From Imbricaverruca yamaguchii (taxonomy: Eukaryota > Arthropoda > Thecostraca > Neoverrucidae), in NCBI GenBank assembly GCA_034440575.1, contig JAOTOL010001647.1, positions 3,742,501 to 3,806,500 on the forward strand: DNA of 64,000 nt. Reading direction: 5' to 3'. Within the stretch, counting starts at the first letter, position 1. Every line of letters begins with the position of its first letter. The notes beneath the pieces are model-generated. The model had not been told where the DNA came from and made no database searches. It was given only the letters and a program-made list of their open reading frames with translations. Positions 1 through 41,800 of this stretch are shown piece by piece. The position numbers were made by a program, and so were the translations under genes.

Positions 1-1465
1 AAGCGTTTGAATATGCGGTAATTACTGATTTGGGCTGAGGTAACGACTTGACACAAAAGCCATTATTGCACGTTGTGGCTTGGCCAGTCAAATTATCTTG
101 ACCTGTCGTCACACGGCTTCCTGGTCATGTGGGTCAGCTGACTGGTGTGGAAGTAGCTTGTCAAAAGGGGGTGTCTCCGGATAATTGTGCTTTCCAGGGA
201 GCGCATCCATAAACGTACTGTACATCCGACCTCTGTTTGCCCCCTTCTGAGAGCACATATTGGCATGTGGCACACACGGAATACTTGTGACCTCGGATGC
301 ACCGTTTGCCGAGCCCATGTATGCACAGGCACACCAACTGACCTGCCACGGGGCGAGGTTAGGATCGCTCGGTACGTCACGTGACATCGTCAGTCAACTC
401 ACATATTTGTGCCAGCTTTTAGACTCGCCGCAGCCATCTGGTTGGTGGCGCAGCGTTGCTAGTAAGCCAGGTGATCAGTGAAAATTGGAGGATGTTCACC
501 TGAAATTGCACGATCCGGCAGTGCGTGAAGTATGACGGTGAAGCTGGCAATTTGTGTGAAATTGTATACGCAAGTCAAATTATATATGCAATTTGTTTTG
601 TTCGTTCACACACCTGTTGCAGTCACCTCTCTCTACACCTGCTGGACCCACTGTCGACACATCTGGCCGTACACATCTGTCCACATGTCTGCTGGCCCCA
701 CCCAGTGTTACAATATTGAATTCTCATTAGGTGTGAGATGTCGAAATGAGTACAGAAGAATGTCAAAACCGCAATAGAAATGATGTTTAAAATACTTTTG
801 GTTCTTAAAACCCAGTTTTCAGATAATTGCGCACATATAACTACCCGTTTTGCGTGTTTTGGGAGGCATCTAATTTGGGAATACTTGTAACAAAGATAGC
901 AATACAAATGTATGCGATATAAACTGGCGTTGCATAGCATTAGCACATCATAGGCAATCCCTTTACCTATAATTGCACTACGAGATGTTCGTGATCACAA
1001 TCCCGGATCCTTGATGGTGAGCATAAACGAGGCATGAAGAATTTACAGCCACGCACGAAGAAGCACTATGTCAATACTTCTTTGGGAAGGATGTCGATTC
1101 AGTGTTCATTATGTGGTATATTCCATCCTATTTCTTGAATAATTTATTACTGGCCCCACCTCTACCAACACATCTGCTAGCGGCACGTCTGACCACATGT
1201 CTGCCGGCCCCGCCACTACCCATACATCTGTTGGTCTAACATCTGCCCACACAGCTTCGTGCCATCGTCCTGGAAATAATCATCAAGCACACCTAATCAT
1301 TATTCAACCGGTAGGCTAATCCGTCGCACACCGCCATACTTTTCCGGATACGCTGGTCATGACGCCGGCCCCACCTCCATACATCCATGCCAGATTTCTT
1401 GGTCTTGAAAACTTTACGTGATACCATAATCGTGATGATTACCGGATATAATGGCAGCACAACGT
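1..1465. other. PI3K upstream intron, no gene seen
   Basis: No exon matching the adaptor-binding or Ras-binding domain was found. It contains degenerate pyrimidine-rich repeats of an ACACATCTG...GGCCCCACC type near 600-710 and 1150-1260. Confidence 0.6.
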
Positions 1466-1469
1466 CCAT

Positions 1470-1945
1470 GTCGTGATGTCATTATATCCGGACGTGCCAT
1501 GTCGTGATGTCATTATATCCGGACGTGCCGTGTTGTGCCATCAATATATGCGGGCCTACCGTGTCCTGCCGTCAGTTAATCCGGACGTGCCGTATCGTGC
1601 CGTCAGTATGTACGGACGTGTCGTGTCGTGCCATCAGTACATCCGGACATGTCGTGCCGTCAGTACATCCAGACGTGTGTCATACCGTCGGTATATCCGG
1701 ACGTGTCGTATCGTGCCGTCAGTATATCTGGACGTGTCGCGTCGTGCCGTCAGTATATCTGTACCTCGAGCGCTGCATGACTGATGTAGTCGATGCGCTC
1801 CTAAACTCCAATAACCAACCAACCAGTATATCCGGACGTGTCATGCCGTCAGTATATCCGGATGTGCTGTGTCATGCCGTCAGTATATCCTTACGTGCGG
1901 TATCCTGCCGTCAGTATATCCGGACGTGTCGTGTCGTGCCGTCAG
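1470..1945 (+). repeat. Minisatellite built from the 3' splice site of exon 1946
   Basis: About 15 imperfect copies, period near 31, of CCGTCAG followed by TATATCCGGACGTG. The last copy is the genuine acceptor and the codons for YIRT. Most copies retain the CAG, so each is a possible cryptic acceptor. A short retroelement-tail insertion interrupts it at about 1770-1827. Confidence 0.92.
1770..1827 (+). mobile_element. Short copy of dispersed retroelement tail
   Basis: GCGCTGCATGACTGATGTAG then TCGATGCGCTCCTAAACTCC and a CAATAACCAACC tail. The same module recurs at more than ten places in the window, here inserted within the minisatellite. Confidence 0.6.
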
Positions 1946-30092
<28,147 letters not shown>

Positions 30093-30720
30093 GCGGCGTT
30101 GTCACCACTGCGGCGCGGCGGGCGACCCGCCTGTGCGGAGCTCGCGCACCACGTGAGGACGCTGGTGACGCGGCGCTCGAAGGCTGGCACGATTTGTGTG
30201 TGACGGTCGTGTCGGAAGTTTGTGCAGTCAGTACGTTTACCGGCAGCTGGACATCGGCCAGCACAGACGTCCACAAATACCCCCCCCCGACCGACTCGGA
30301 GGGATCACCTGCGGCCCCCCGCCCCCTGACAGGTGCCTTCGCTGCCGTGGTGCGCCGCTCGCGCGCCTGCATTGAGCAATACAGTGTGGCGGTGTTCGGT
30401 GAACACAACAGCTTGTGAGCCCGCTGCGCACGCGCAGTGCTCTATTTATTGTGTGAGTGGTATAGTTGGTGCAGCAGTGATGCCAAGCAGTCAGTGTGCT
30501 CATGTATCACAGGAGTGCGCTGTCCACGTCATGTCAGAGAGTGTGTTTGTGTTGCACAGTTGTAGACTCACCAATTCGCGTGTTGTATAGTCAGATGGAA
30601 GTGATTGTCGAGCGTTGATTTAGCGGGGATCATCGAATACTGTACGTACGTCGGTCAGTTGCGAATACTCGCCGTGCGAGGCGGCAGTGGCACCGTATGT
30701 GCTGGCGGTGCCATATTTCA

Positions 30721-30813
<93 letters not shown>

Positions 30814-31335
30814 TTCTCTATCTATCTCTATATCTCTATCTCTATCTCTATATATATATCTCTCTCTATCTCTATCTCTATCTCGCTCTCGCTTTCGCTC
30901 TCTCCCTCTTTCTAGGAGCACCGACACCGACGCCACCATGTTGATCGTTTTAGTCTGCGTGTGCTGGTGGTGGACGTCTGGGTCGACTGCGGCCCGCGCA
31001 ACCCACCTACCTGACCATCTCTCATGTCTCACTCCCAGCTCGGTACGGTACCCCCTCGTGATCACGGTCGCCCAATACATTGTCAAGTGCCGCTGCCAAG
31101 TCTTCACTTCGTGGTGACTGGCTGACGCCCGCACGGCTCAGGGCCATACATATATGTGACCAGAGTGCGTTGAGAATGTAGCATCCACGAATTTTTTAGA
31201 CGAAACCGTAGTGTCCATGGCTGCTGCAGGGTTTAGGGCCCGCGAGATCTGGGGGGATGGGAGTCTTCGTGTCCTTGCGCTACTGCAAGCCTTAGCGGTC
31301 TCAAGATTTGGGCGCTGGGTTAGTTGCATGCCTGC
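30093..31335 (+). other. PI3K 3' UTR and downstream sequence
   Basis: Non-coding sequence after the stop codon, GC-rich for the first 300 bases, then containing the TCTG microsatellite. No AATAAA polyadenylation signal is seen before about 32055 (CGAATAAAA), so the transcript end cannot be placed. Confidence 0.5.
30718..30915 (+). repeat. TCTG then TCTA/TC microsatellite in PI3K 3' UTR region
   Basis: About 22 TCTG units followed by mixed TCTA, TCTC and TATA units. If it is within the transcript it would be a long pyrimidine-rich element. Confidence 0.95.
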
Positions 31336-31339
31336 TGAG

Positions 31340-31428
31340 CAGGGATGCGGAGCCGGGAAAATTTTGGACGGCTCTGGCTCCGGGGAAGTATCCCGGCTCC
31401 GGCTCCGGCTCCGAGTAAAATGTCCCGG

Positions 31429-31461
<33 letters not shown>

Positions 31462-31474
31462 TTCCGCATCCCTG
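31340..31474. mobile_element. 135-base hAT-like non-autonomous element
   Basis: Inverted ends CAGGGATGCGGAGCCGG and CCGGTTCCGCATCCCTG, flanked by 8-base duplications CTGCTGAG (31332-31339) and CTTCTGAG (31475-31482; one mismatch). The interior is a GGCTCC/TCCGGC six-base repeat. CAGGG ends and 8-base duplications are typical of hAT transposons. Confidence 0.85.
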
Positions 31475-31489
31475 CTTCTGAGGGATCTG

Positions 31490-34400
31490 ACGGAACCTAG
31501 ATTTGATTGAGGACGAGATCCTAGTGTCTGTAGCCATGAGTGTCGGCACGGTTTAGAAATTGGGGGAGGGGGGGACAAACCAGAGACGCTGTAAGTTTGG
31601 ATAGGCTAGAGGGGTTGCCACGCCTCCCCTTCCCCCCCCCCCCACACACAACAAATCATTGGATCTCAGCCACTTCATTTTCAATGTCTGGATTTACTAT
31701 TGCTGAAAATTATATTTTGGGCACAAAAAGTTCCGCCAAAATTAACAAGCTTCACTTCTTACGACTACCTATGAACATCCATCTTTCTCGTCTGGGCTGG
31801 GCACGATTTCATAAGCACAATAGAACGACGCTGTAGGCACGCCAAACATTGCCCTCTTGTATCAGAAAAAACAGACAATATCGGGGAATGGTTTTGTTGT
31901 ATTCAATGTGGTTATACCTTCCGCATGCTTTCCTGTTTATGGGAACACATTTCGATGCAGTGACAACTAGGGCACTGAGGCTGTGGCACTGATGGCATTT
32001 GCCCCCTACATGGAATGCGGCGTCCCTCTGAAATGTTTCAGTGTACACGCTCGAATAAAAAAATGCAAAAAATTAGGCTAAACAACAAAAACAAACAAAT
32101 GCTAGACGACAGAGGAAAGCAGCTTGAGCTCTAATCCGTCGAAATTAATTCGATTATCAACTTTTTGATACTGCACAACAAGCGTGTCCAATTACATTCA
32201 TTTTCTGCAAATTGAAGCCGTAGTGACGAAACGCGAGGCCATCGAGGAACTCAATTAGACCTTTGACATCAACATGTCCCTGTTTGAAATGTTACTTGAG
32301 TGTTAACCACTGGCTGTCGCTTACTACCAGATTTGGATAGGTTTGAGCGAAGACGGCAAAAATTCAGACGTCTGGAGGATCATCTTGGCCTTTTCTCTTA
32401 AAAAATAACTCGATTGCTCAGCTTTCTAATACCGCATAGCCACGTCGAATGACGCCCATTTGATGGAAATTGAAGCCATAGCAACCGAACTTCGAGTTCG
32501 ATCGTTATTGTTTCAATATCACCAACTAAGAAGTCAAGCTAATCTCTGACCTTGAAGTTTGACCTTGACTTGTACTGGTTTCGAATGCTCCACGATGGTT
32601 TCACCACATGCAATCGCTTGATACCAAATTTGGGCTAGCTTGGGTGAAAACTTTTTTTTTAATGGAGGCGACTGAAGAAACCAGTTTGCGTTGGACGTTG
32701 ACCGTTAAAGTGGTCATGCGAGACCCACTTATGTAATTGCTTACAGCGTGTTCAGTACAAGCAGAAACATTTGTGGTAATGGATTCTAACGATCATAAAC
32801 CGTGATATTGATGGTCTGGGGTTGACATGAGGGTGGTCCGACATTGATATATCCCGGTTTGAAATGTTACTCGAGATTCGCTACGGGCTATTGCTTGGTA
32901 ACAGATGCGGGTAGGTTAGGGGGCGAAGATGGAAACGCGAGGCGACCGAAGAAGACCTTTGAATGCGGTCCGCTAACGCTTGGAGTGTGTGTTGAGGAGT
33001 TGTTGATGCTGGATTTTAACAATTCGCGCGTAATACGTCAGAAACAATTTTGCGGGATGGGTATTTGCTATGTCCCTGCTTACAGCAGAGCAGATGGGGA
33101 TAAGTTCTCGGTCGAGAAATCCGAGAAAAGGCATGGATTACAAAAAATGAAAATAAAGCGAGACCTTCAAATAATCTAAGCACTCCCGTGTAGTAATCCA
33201 TGTGTAGCACATTTCAAAAAGTCTTATTGTGTTGCTGAGATGGGCCGTGATGAGTATTTCTGGACAAACATGAAATATGCTAATGTTTGCTTACAGAATG
33301 CCGACGATCTTCCCCATGTACCTTGAGTGCTTTACGGTCGGAGCTGTGCCCAGCTGAGCTGTGCCCTACGGTGCTGAGCTGTGCTGTGCTTGCTCCCTCT
33401 CCTCCCCGTGTTAGGTGTGCAGTTCCAATAGTTTCAATTTCTAATATTGGGCCTTAATGTGGTATCCTCCAATCAATTTGGGCCTGGCCATTGCCTTCAT
33501 GTATTGTGCCCACCTAATAATTTCCAGAACCTACACCTATGCTAGGTAGCTACAAGGAGCAATGTTGTGTATACCTCAAAAGTGGAACTACCCCAGGGGC
33601 GGATACATGAGATCACTGGGGGTTTGCCCCCCCCCCTCATGGAAAGATGGCGCCCGTCTGACCGAAGTACCTAGCTGGGAATACTAGAGTGCAACAATCC
33701 CCTCGCTCAATTTTCAGCCCAAGACGCTGCTCTGAGGGTAAACTATGGCCTTTTCAATACGGTCGAGTGCACACATCTCCTCTCACATACATTCAGGAAA
33801 ATGTGCACCTCCAGTGACTTTCGCGGTGGGTCCCTTCGAGGAAATGTCCCCCCAGACAAATGTCGCCATGAAAATTTATGGATCCGCCAATGACCTGTTG
33901 TCCGTGTGCGCAATGCTGAGTGAGATCCCCTGGCGGAAGCTAAGTCTGGAAAATTCATACTACAGTCTACATGCCCAGTCATGGTAATGATGAAATACAA
34001 AATTTGATAAATTGGTTGGAAAGTTACACACAGTCAGGAACAATTTTGTAGGTTGTTATGCCTTACTTCCGAACACTTTTCCTTTTCCATATTTGTATTG
34101 ACACACAACAAAAAACAAGGCAGATGGCAAGCCAAAAATATATGCCACATACATGATGGAATTGAATAAAAGTTCCACCAATAAACGATATCGCGCATTA
34201 TGTACAAAATATCACACCAACCGCTGAGGATATCAGGTACACAATTCAGATAACAGCACACAATATACAAGTCTCATTAGAGGCGGATCCAGGAGCCAAT
34301 GATACTACATCCATCCACCACGCAAAGGGCGAAGGCATGGCACATGTATATGCCCCGACCTTTTAAGCCCCAAACGTGATTTTCAGGGCCCCGGTCCGTC

Positions 34401-35400
34401 TCTTCGGGCCTACCATGGTGATTTTGAAGGGTAACCGCATGACTTTTCAGGGCCCCAGCGATTTTCATGGGTCCATGGCACGAACTTTTTAGGATTCTAT
34501 TTTGATTTTCAGGTCACCCGGTGCGACTTCGTGGGGGCTCAGGGCGATTTGCAGGATCCCCGGCTCGCACCTTGTTCAGGTCACAGTGCGAATCTTAGGG
34601 ACCCGATCTGTCTTTTTTGGTCACCAGGATCATTAGCGAGGACTACCCCATGACTTCTTAGCACGAAGCGTGACTTTAATGGGCCCTGCGCGACTTTTTG
34701 GGCCCCAATGATATTTTAACTGGCCCGGTCCCACTTTTTCGCACCCGAGGATCATTTTTTAAAGCCAAGAAGCGATTTTTTGGGGCCAAATGTAATTTCT
34801 AGTGGCCTCGTTGCAATTTTGGGGGCCAGACATTTCAGGGGTCTGCGCGTGCTTTCGGGGCCCCAATGTGATTTTTTTATCGGCTCCGGTGCGATCCTTG
34901 GGACCCAGCGGGACTTTTACGCGGTCCGACGTAATTCTTTTCAAACCTTGATTGGCTGCGCCTCTTGGGGGCCAGCAGCCTCTCAGGGATTGTGGGACAA
35001 AAGAGCACTGTCCCCTTTGCCCCTCCTTTGGTAGGCCGCTGGCTCTAACCACACACAGAAGTTACCCATGTGCGAAACCAGGAACTCAGCTCCGAACTCA
35101 CCAACACCATGTTATTAATATTATGAAACTTCTTCCATTCCAATTTCCAGCTCTTCAAAAGCGAAAGGCATGGACGCGGCTAATGTAAAGTAAAGGTATC
35201 TTGATTAATGCGGCGGGCAATTCAAGTCCTACTTGCATGTGTCGCAACTCTGGCGGCTGCGTCTGGAAGCATTTGTGCGTGGTCTTCCAGAATTTTAGCA
35301 TGAATCATTACTAATTTTTACAACATTAGAACTCTTCAATGGAAACTCTTCTTTATCTTAGTAAATATTCGTACTACAATTTCTCGAGAATGTATTGACA
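31490..35400. other. Intergenic region between PI3K and UBE4B
   Basis: No gene seen. 32145-32510 holds two diverged copies of a segment with CGATT(A/G)...CTTT(T/C)TGATAC/TAATACCGCA and AAATTGAAGCC(G/A)TAG, probably old mobile DNA. The rest is AT-rich. Confidence 0.5.
34370..34935 (+). repeat. Old degenerate tandem repeat
   Basis: About 18 very diverged units, period near 30, around TGATTTTCAGGGCCCC and GCGACTTTTTGGG. Confidence 0.7.
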
Positions 35401-35421
35401 GCTCGAACGTTCTTGACATCA

Positions 35422-35545
35422 CCCATTGACCTTTCACCCATTGACCTTTTACCCATTGACCTTTCGCCCATTGACCATTCCTTCGTTGATCTCTAATATA
35501 ACTAAAATATAACTATATATAGAGGTCAATGCTTTCATCATAGTA
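35422..35545 (+). promoter_or_regulatory. UBE4B: Candidate UBE4B promoter: repeated nuclear-receptor half-sites and TATA-like box
   Basis: Four tandem copies, about 14-15 bases apart, of CCCATTGACC(TTT) lie at 35422-35476. On the minus strand three of them read AAAGGTCA, the NBRE-type monomer site of nuclear receptors. An oppositely oriented AGGTCAATG lies at 35522 and a TATATATAG-like box at 35513-35521. This is 320-440 bases before the UBE4B start codon. Promoter function is inferred. Confidence 0.45.
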
Positions 35546-35860
35546 GCTTACGTGGCGCACTTATTGCATATGCGGCAGAATCAGAGAGACAAAAACAACA
35601 ATAATCTTCAGTTGCTCTTTGTCGTGCACTGTGTTTCGAAGCGCGTTGCGCGTTGGTGTGGTGTATAGAGTGTTACGACCAGGTTTAGCCACAACGTTCA
35701 TAGTCATTTAGCAGTCAACAGTCAGTTAATACATTGTGCTTCAGATCGTGGGACAAATTGGCGGTGACCTGAGCTGAACACTCCATCGAAATCTGTCTCC
35801 TCAGCTCTCATTTCAACTTGAATTTCGGCCAGTTTGAGCAACATCCACTTCTAATTCATC

Positions 35861-35884
35861 ATGAATGAGTTGACGCCCGAAGAG
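35861..35884 (+). CDS. UBE4B: UBE4B exon 1 (start codon)
   Basis: Eight codons, MNELTPEE, then donor GTCAGA. It is short but matches MEELSADE of the human protein and is in phase with exon 2. The ATG context (ATCATGA) is unremarkable. Confidence 0.8.
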
Positions 35885-38800
35885 GTCAGATATTCTATTC
35901 TACCTATCTTTTATCTATTCTTCTGTTTCTATCTTATATTCTGCATATTTTGTAGGGTTTAAATTTGTGGTTCACAGCTTTCAGGTTGGAAGTTAACAAG
36001 GTTCTGTTTTAAATATTGATGAATTTGTGGATAAACATGACTTGATTTTTAGGATTTTTTGGTGGAGCATAATGCTTTAAAACTTGATTAAGACCATGTG
36101 ACCACTCATTTTCTCTGTAAATGATTACATTTAAGTCAATGACAGTCAATAATTACAATTGGTGATATCAGGAATGGTACAGAGGAAATCTGCTATGATA
36201 TTACTAGTATTTTATGAGTTAATACCACAAATATCTGCATACCTTAATAGGATGGTCAGTAATCTTCAACTCTTACCCAACACACCTTGATATCAACAAT
36301 GCATCCAAGTCACTGTCAGCTGACAGCCAGTCAGCTGTTGGTGACATCACTCATGCATACAGACACACCTCCAGCTGAATGAATGAACCCATGGCATCAC
36401 CAGGAATATTTATAAGGGGGTGAAAACATAACACCACTAACCTAACCAAACATAACCCTTATAAATATGTCTTGTGGTGCCCTTGGGTCATTCAGTGCAC
36501 CCAGCTGGGGGGGGGGGTCTTAGTATGTTAGAATGGCATCACCAGCAACTGACTGGCACTCAGCTGATGATGGCTTGTATACGTTGTTGAGATAAAGAAA
36601 GTGTGAGAGGCAATACTTGAAGAACACTGGGATTGTCTGGGTTGTGGCTTGTCTGTTTGTACCTAGATGGTATTGGACTGACCAGCATGGTGCTCAGACT
36701 GAGGTTTCAAGAAGGAAATTATGAATCACAGCATGCAATTCCTTCAAAACCAGATATTGGCAGACCTTGGAACAATTTGGGAAAATAACCTTGCTGGGAA
36801 TGACAGTGTTGTTATTGAAATTCTAAGCTTGTGTGATTGTCCTCAAAAGAAGGCTGAATAATTCTGAGATACTGGGGCACAACTGATACGTAGCAAAGCA
36901 AATCTTGCACTGATACTTGCTGCTGCATTCCATTTGTGTGCTGACTGTTTCAATGAATAATTCATAAATTATGGATGAATACATAAATCATTGAATAAAA
37001 TGAAATAACCTAACCTACCCCAAACAGACTAAGGTAATGTAGCATATTCAAGAGAGTATATTGTATCAATGTAATATATCCTAACCTAGCCCAACAGAAC
37101 CAGAGTCATACCAAACATGCTTTTCCACCAAAATGCCATCAAATCTTTGCTACCATTGCTGACATTGTTGTTAATGGTAACAGAATCACAAGGAACTTTC
37201 AGCCTCCATTGAAGGTTATGAACATGTGTGGCTGCAAATGTTCTGTGTCAGGAATGAAGGTGGAATTAAGCCAGAAACATAAGGTTTTCAATGTGAAAGA
37301 GTATTGAATGGAGGGTATTATTGGAGATCAAGGTACATTTCGATTCTTTGGAGTTCTATTTTTTAATTCATAGCATCTTTATGTGAAAAGGATGATGTGA
37401 CCACTCATTTTCTCTGCAAATTATTACTTTTTGAGTTGGCAAAGAAATACACTCATAATCTTCAATACATCAATACAATCAATACACTCTAAAATATAGC
37501 CATCACATAATTATTCATACTGTGTGTGTGTCAAAGACATGATAAAGAAGAAATTGAATGCTTCATGTTTCCAACACATTGGAAATCTTATGTTTCTGCC
37601 TTAGTTCCTTATTCATTCCTGACAAGTATTTCCAACCAGGTGTGTCTGAAGCCTTCAATAAAGATGAAGTTCCTTTTAATGCTGTTGAGATTAATGGTAG
37701 CACTAACAATGTCAGCAAGCTTTGATGATGTCACAGTGGAAAAGTCTGTTTGGGATGATTCTGGTTTTCCAATTTGGTTAGGTTAGGTTAGCTTATATTA
37801 TGCTATAATATATTTGATACATCATGCTATCTTATAATAGAGAAGACTAGGTTGGGTTGTTTTGTTTAATATATGATTTATTTGTTTAGTAGTCAGAACA
37901 CCACTCACCACTCATAAAAATACATAAAGACATAAAATGATCAGTGTAACTATGAGCCACAGGGGCCCTTCTAGGAACTCTTCTCTTCTCAGAGCCTCAT
38001 ATAAGTGTGAGCTTAGCATCATGGTGTGCCAGCTGTGCCATGCAGCCTGGTTCTGCTGTGCCATACCACCAGCTGTGCCATAGTGCCCAGTTCTGGTGTG
38101 ACAAACTGTGTGTGAGCCATCATGTGGAGACAGGGACTGGCATGGCTGGCTCAGTCAGTGTCGACCCCCGTTGTACCGCCGGTGGCCGCCTGGTTCTGCT
38201 GTGACAGACTGTATGTGTGTGCTGTCAGATGCGGAGATGGCACCTGGCGTGGCTGGCTCCGCCGGTGGATGCCTGGTTCTGCTGTGACAGACTGTGTGTA
38301 TGTGTGTGCTGTCAGATGCGGAGATGGCACCTGGCGTGGCTGGCTCCGCATGTGGCCGCCTGGTTCTGCTGTGACAGACTGTGTGTGTGTGTGTGCTGTC
38401 AGATGCAGAGACGACGCCTGGCACGGCTGGCTCCGTCGGTGTCGACCCCTGTCGTACCGCCGGTGGCCGCCTGGCTCTGCTGTGACAGACTGTGTGTTTG
38501 TGTGTGCTGTCAGATGCGGAGACGGCGTCTGGCGCGGCTGTGATAGACTGTGTGTGTGTGTGTGCTGTCAGATGCGGAGACGGCGCCTGGCGCGGCTGGC
38601 TCCGTCGGTGTCGACCCCTGCCGTACCGCCGGTGGCGTCCGCCGATCCCAGCCAGCCGCCACAGCAAGACAGTCAACAGTTGAGCCAAGGTGATTGGTGC
38701 AGAGGCCAGTTGAGAGCTGGTTATTGGGTTCAGTTGCTGGCATGCTGTAAAAGTTTCACATCAGAGTATCGAGCAATGAGCAATGCTGATGAGGAATAGA

Positions 38801-41800
38801 AACATTATGGGGCAAGTATTGGTACATGGATGTTTGTAGGCGCGATTTTCGTAGGCAAGTGTCTACACACTGATCATTAAGAAACTAGTCCCATTTGGAT
38901 GTGGTCAAGTGACTTCAAGAACTCCAAATGGTTTGTTTATTCAAAGTCTTGAGATAATGTCCAAGCGATGAATGATATTTATATCGTAAATGCCCTTGGT
39001 GTATGTGTATTTTGTTTGTGATGTCATGCTACCGTGGCTGTTTAATTGATCTGTAACTATCGCTGTAATGGCGTTTTCCCGCTCAAATGCTTCCTTTTCC
39101 TGCAGATGAGTAATGGGGTTCTTGCATATTTTTTTTTTGCTGCATCAAGGTTTTTTGTGTAAAAGTTATCAGGTATGTCATGCCATCAACCACATTCAAT
39201 ATCCGTCTAGTTTTCCATGTGGCCCATTCCACAACAAATTGACATGTTAAAGAGCCAAAATATCACCTGGTATTTTATATTTTGTTGAAAATATTTGTGT
39301 GGAATTATCTTATGCACCAAATACAGCTGTCACTTTTAGAGAGATCACGTCAATAGTCGAGGAGTTATACCTCGGACATTTTTTAGATGTCACCTAACAA
39401 TGGTGTCTTTTGAGGACTGTACTCAATGAAGTATAATCTGAATTGGGAAAAAGTATATATCGGTGGTCTCACATTGGCCCACTGAAACTTTTCGCCTTTT
39501 CGAAATTTTCTTTCATGGGGTAATTGAAATCGTGACATCGTGACCTAAAGCTATGTAATATATTTTACCTTTTGGTACAGTCACAAGTCACAATGCAGTT
39601 TGAAAAAGTGCAGAAATGAAGTTCAATATCTTATCTTTTGAAGGAGAAAAATGGGCTTTTGCTCATCAAACTCCACATATCCGTTCAAAATTAGGCATGC
39701 ATGGTTGTTTTTTTGCGATGGTTCATCGTCTACTGTATACATATGTGTCTAGAACGGTATATTACTGAAATACAAGTCTTTTGGCGTTCCAGGCACGTGG
39801 TGGGATGATGTTAGCCATCCGATCTTAAATGTTCTGTTGCACGTCTTATAACTCGTGAAGTCAAGGGTTAAACAAAATATCTCAAATGCCAGCTGCAGCA
39901 AGTTTATATTTGTATCAAAACAGGAAACAATGGACGTTATGACTCACCCCAACGAGGGATTCTCGAAAACCATCACGGGAACGCAGGAGTACCACAAGTT
40001 CGCACCAGTGCCCCACATCACCTTAATAATTCATGAACTGTCTACAGATGCAGGGCATGTGATAATGGTAGTTTAGTGAATTGAGACATTTTAGTATGCA
40101 CACTGATATGGATTGTGTTGATTAATATTATTGCAGTGTCAGATCATCACCCTGGACTGGGATTCTGACAAGGTATGGGATGATCTGCAGAAATGTAGAT
40201 CATGCATTGCATTGCATTTTTGTACTGTATAGCAACACATTATTGCATTGCGTTGTACAATTCTGACGTAGATGGCTCATGATCTAACGCGATTGATTTC
40301 AGGCTCAGCATGTGTCAGTGGGTGCGTCCATGCAAAATTTATTCTGAAGCAGTTCGATATGCATGTGCTTACTTAGTCAATGAAGTTCATCTTTTCATTT
40401 CCAGAATGTGGGGTTTGAAACGCCAAAAGCTTCATATTGTAGTGATTGGCGGCGATAAAAAGCATTTCCTTGTCGGTGAAATATGTTCATACATTTTTTA
40501 ATATTCTGACATTTATTTAAAAATAAAAAATAAATTTAATCCGAGTTGTTGTTGGGGTGTCTTGAGGAACCAGGGTTCTATTGCTAAGCAGAGCTTGTTG
40601 CATGAACCCTGGCCCCACCACCCGATCCATGAACTCCAGTTCAACGGCAGAATTTAGACCGAAAGTTTAACGTGCCGCCATCCCGACACGGCCGCCCGGT
40701 AGCTTGTCCCCGGCCTTATCGGGCCAGCTGCCAACTGACACTCCCGGCCGGGGGCTAAATGCGAGCGCGCGAAGCGACTCCAACCCTGTGTTGCCAGGAC
40801 AGGGGAGACCAGTGCAGGCCAGCACTCTAACCAACTGAGCTACTGGAGCGGCTAGAAGAATAATTTGAATTAGGTAGAAATACATGGCAGAAATACATTG
40901 AGGTAGAAATACATGGCATATAGTGAAAACATTTATGTTACTTTTCTTCTTATAAGTGACGATCTAGGATTTCTCAAAACATCCTTCGTCACTTCTGAAT
41001 TTCCAAAATAGCATTATGACTGTCTCATAGGTCAAGCTAGGCCACATTATTTTTAGGTCACAAGCTCACGATTACAAAAAAGCGTGAACAAAAATTTCCA
41101 ACTTGATACAAGATGCAATGAATCAACGTCAGATGCTATAACTCCTTAACCATTGTTCTGGTCTTCCAAAATTGCACAGCTGGATTATTGAGACAAACTA
41201 ACCCTGTATGCGTATTTTCATTGATATGCAAAATTCCATTTTGCACCATCATTTGTCGATTTGTCGTGGAATGGGCCACTTGCCACAAATCGGAGATATT
41301 TCTGCCATCTGTTTACCCTTGACCCTTGACCCTTGACAACCCTTGACTGCACACGTTGACTGCAACCTTGACCGCACCCTTGCACCCTTGACTGCAACTC
41401 TGCACCCTTGACTGCAACCCTTGACCTCACACGTTAGAACACTTGTGCAATACAGCATTCAAGATCAGATGACTAACATTCTCATTCCATCACGTGGCAC
41501 GAACATCAAATTGTTTGTATGTTAGTAATATACTGTACTCGGCAATTATTTTAACAGGCCACAATGAACTAGCACAAGAACAGCCATGCATACCTAATTT
41601 TGAACGAATTTGTAGTTTTGGGAGCAAACCCTTATTTCTTTTTCCTTCTTCAAAAGATATCAGACATTTCTGCACTTTTTCGAATCACATTGTGACTGTC
41701 CTGATAGGTAAGATAATAAACTATTTTCATCAAACTAAAATATTGGGTGCTATGCCCTTGTCGATTTGTCGTGGAATTGGCCATATATTCTATATTTTCT

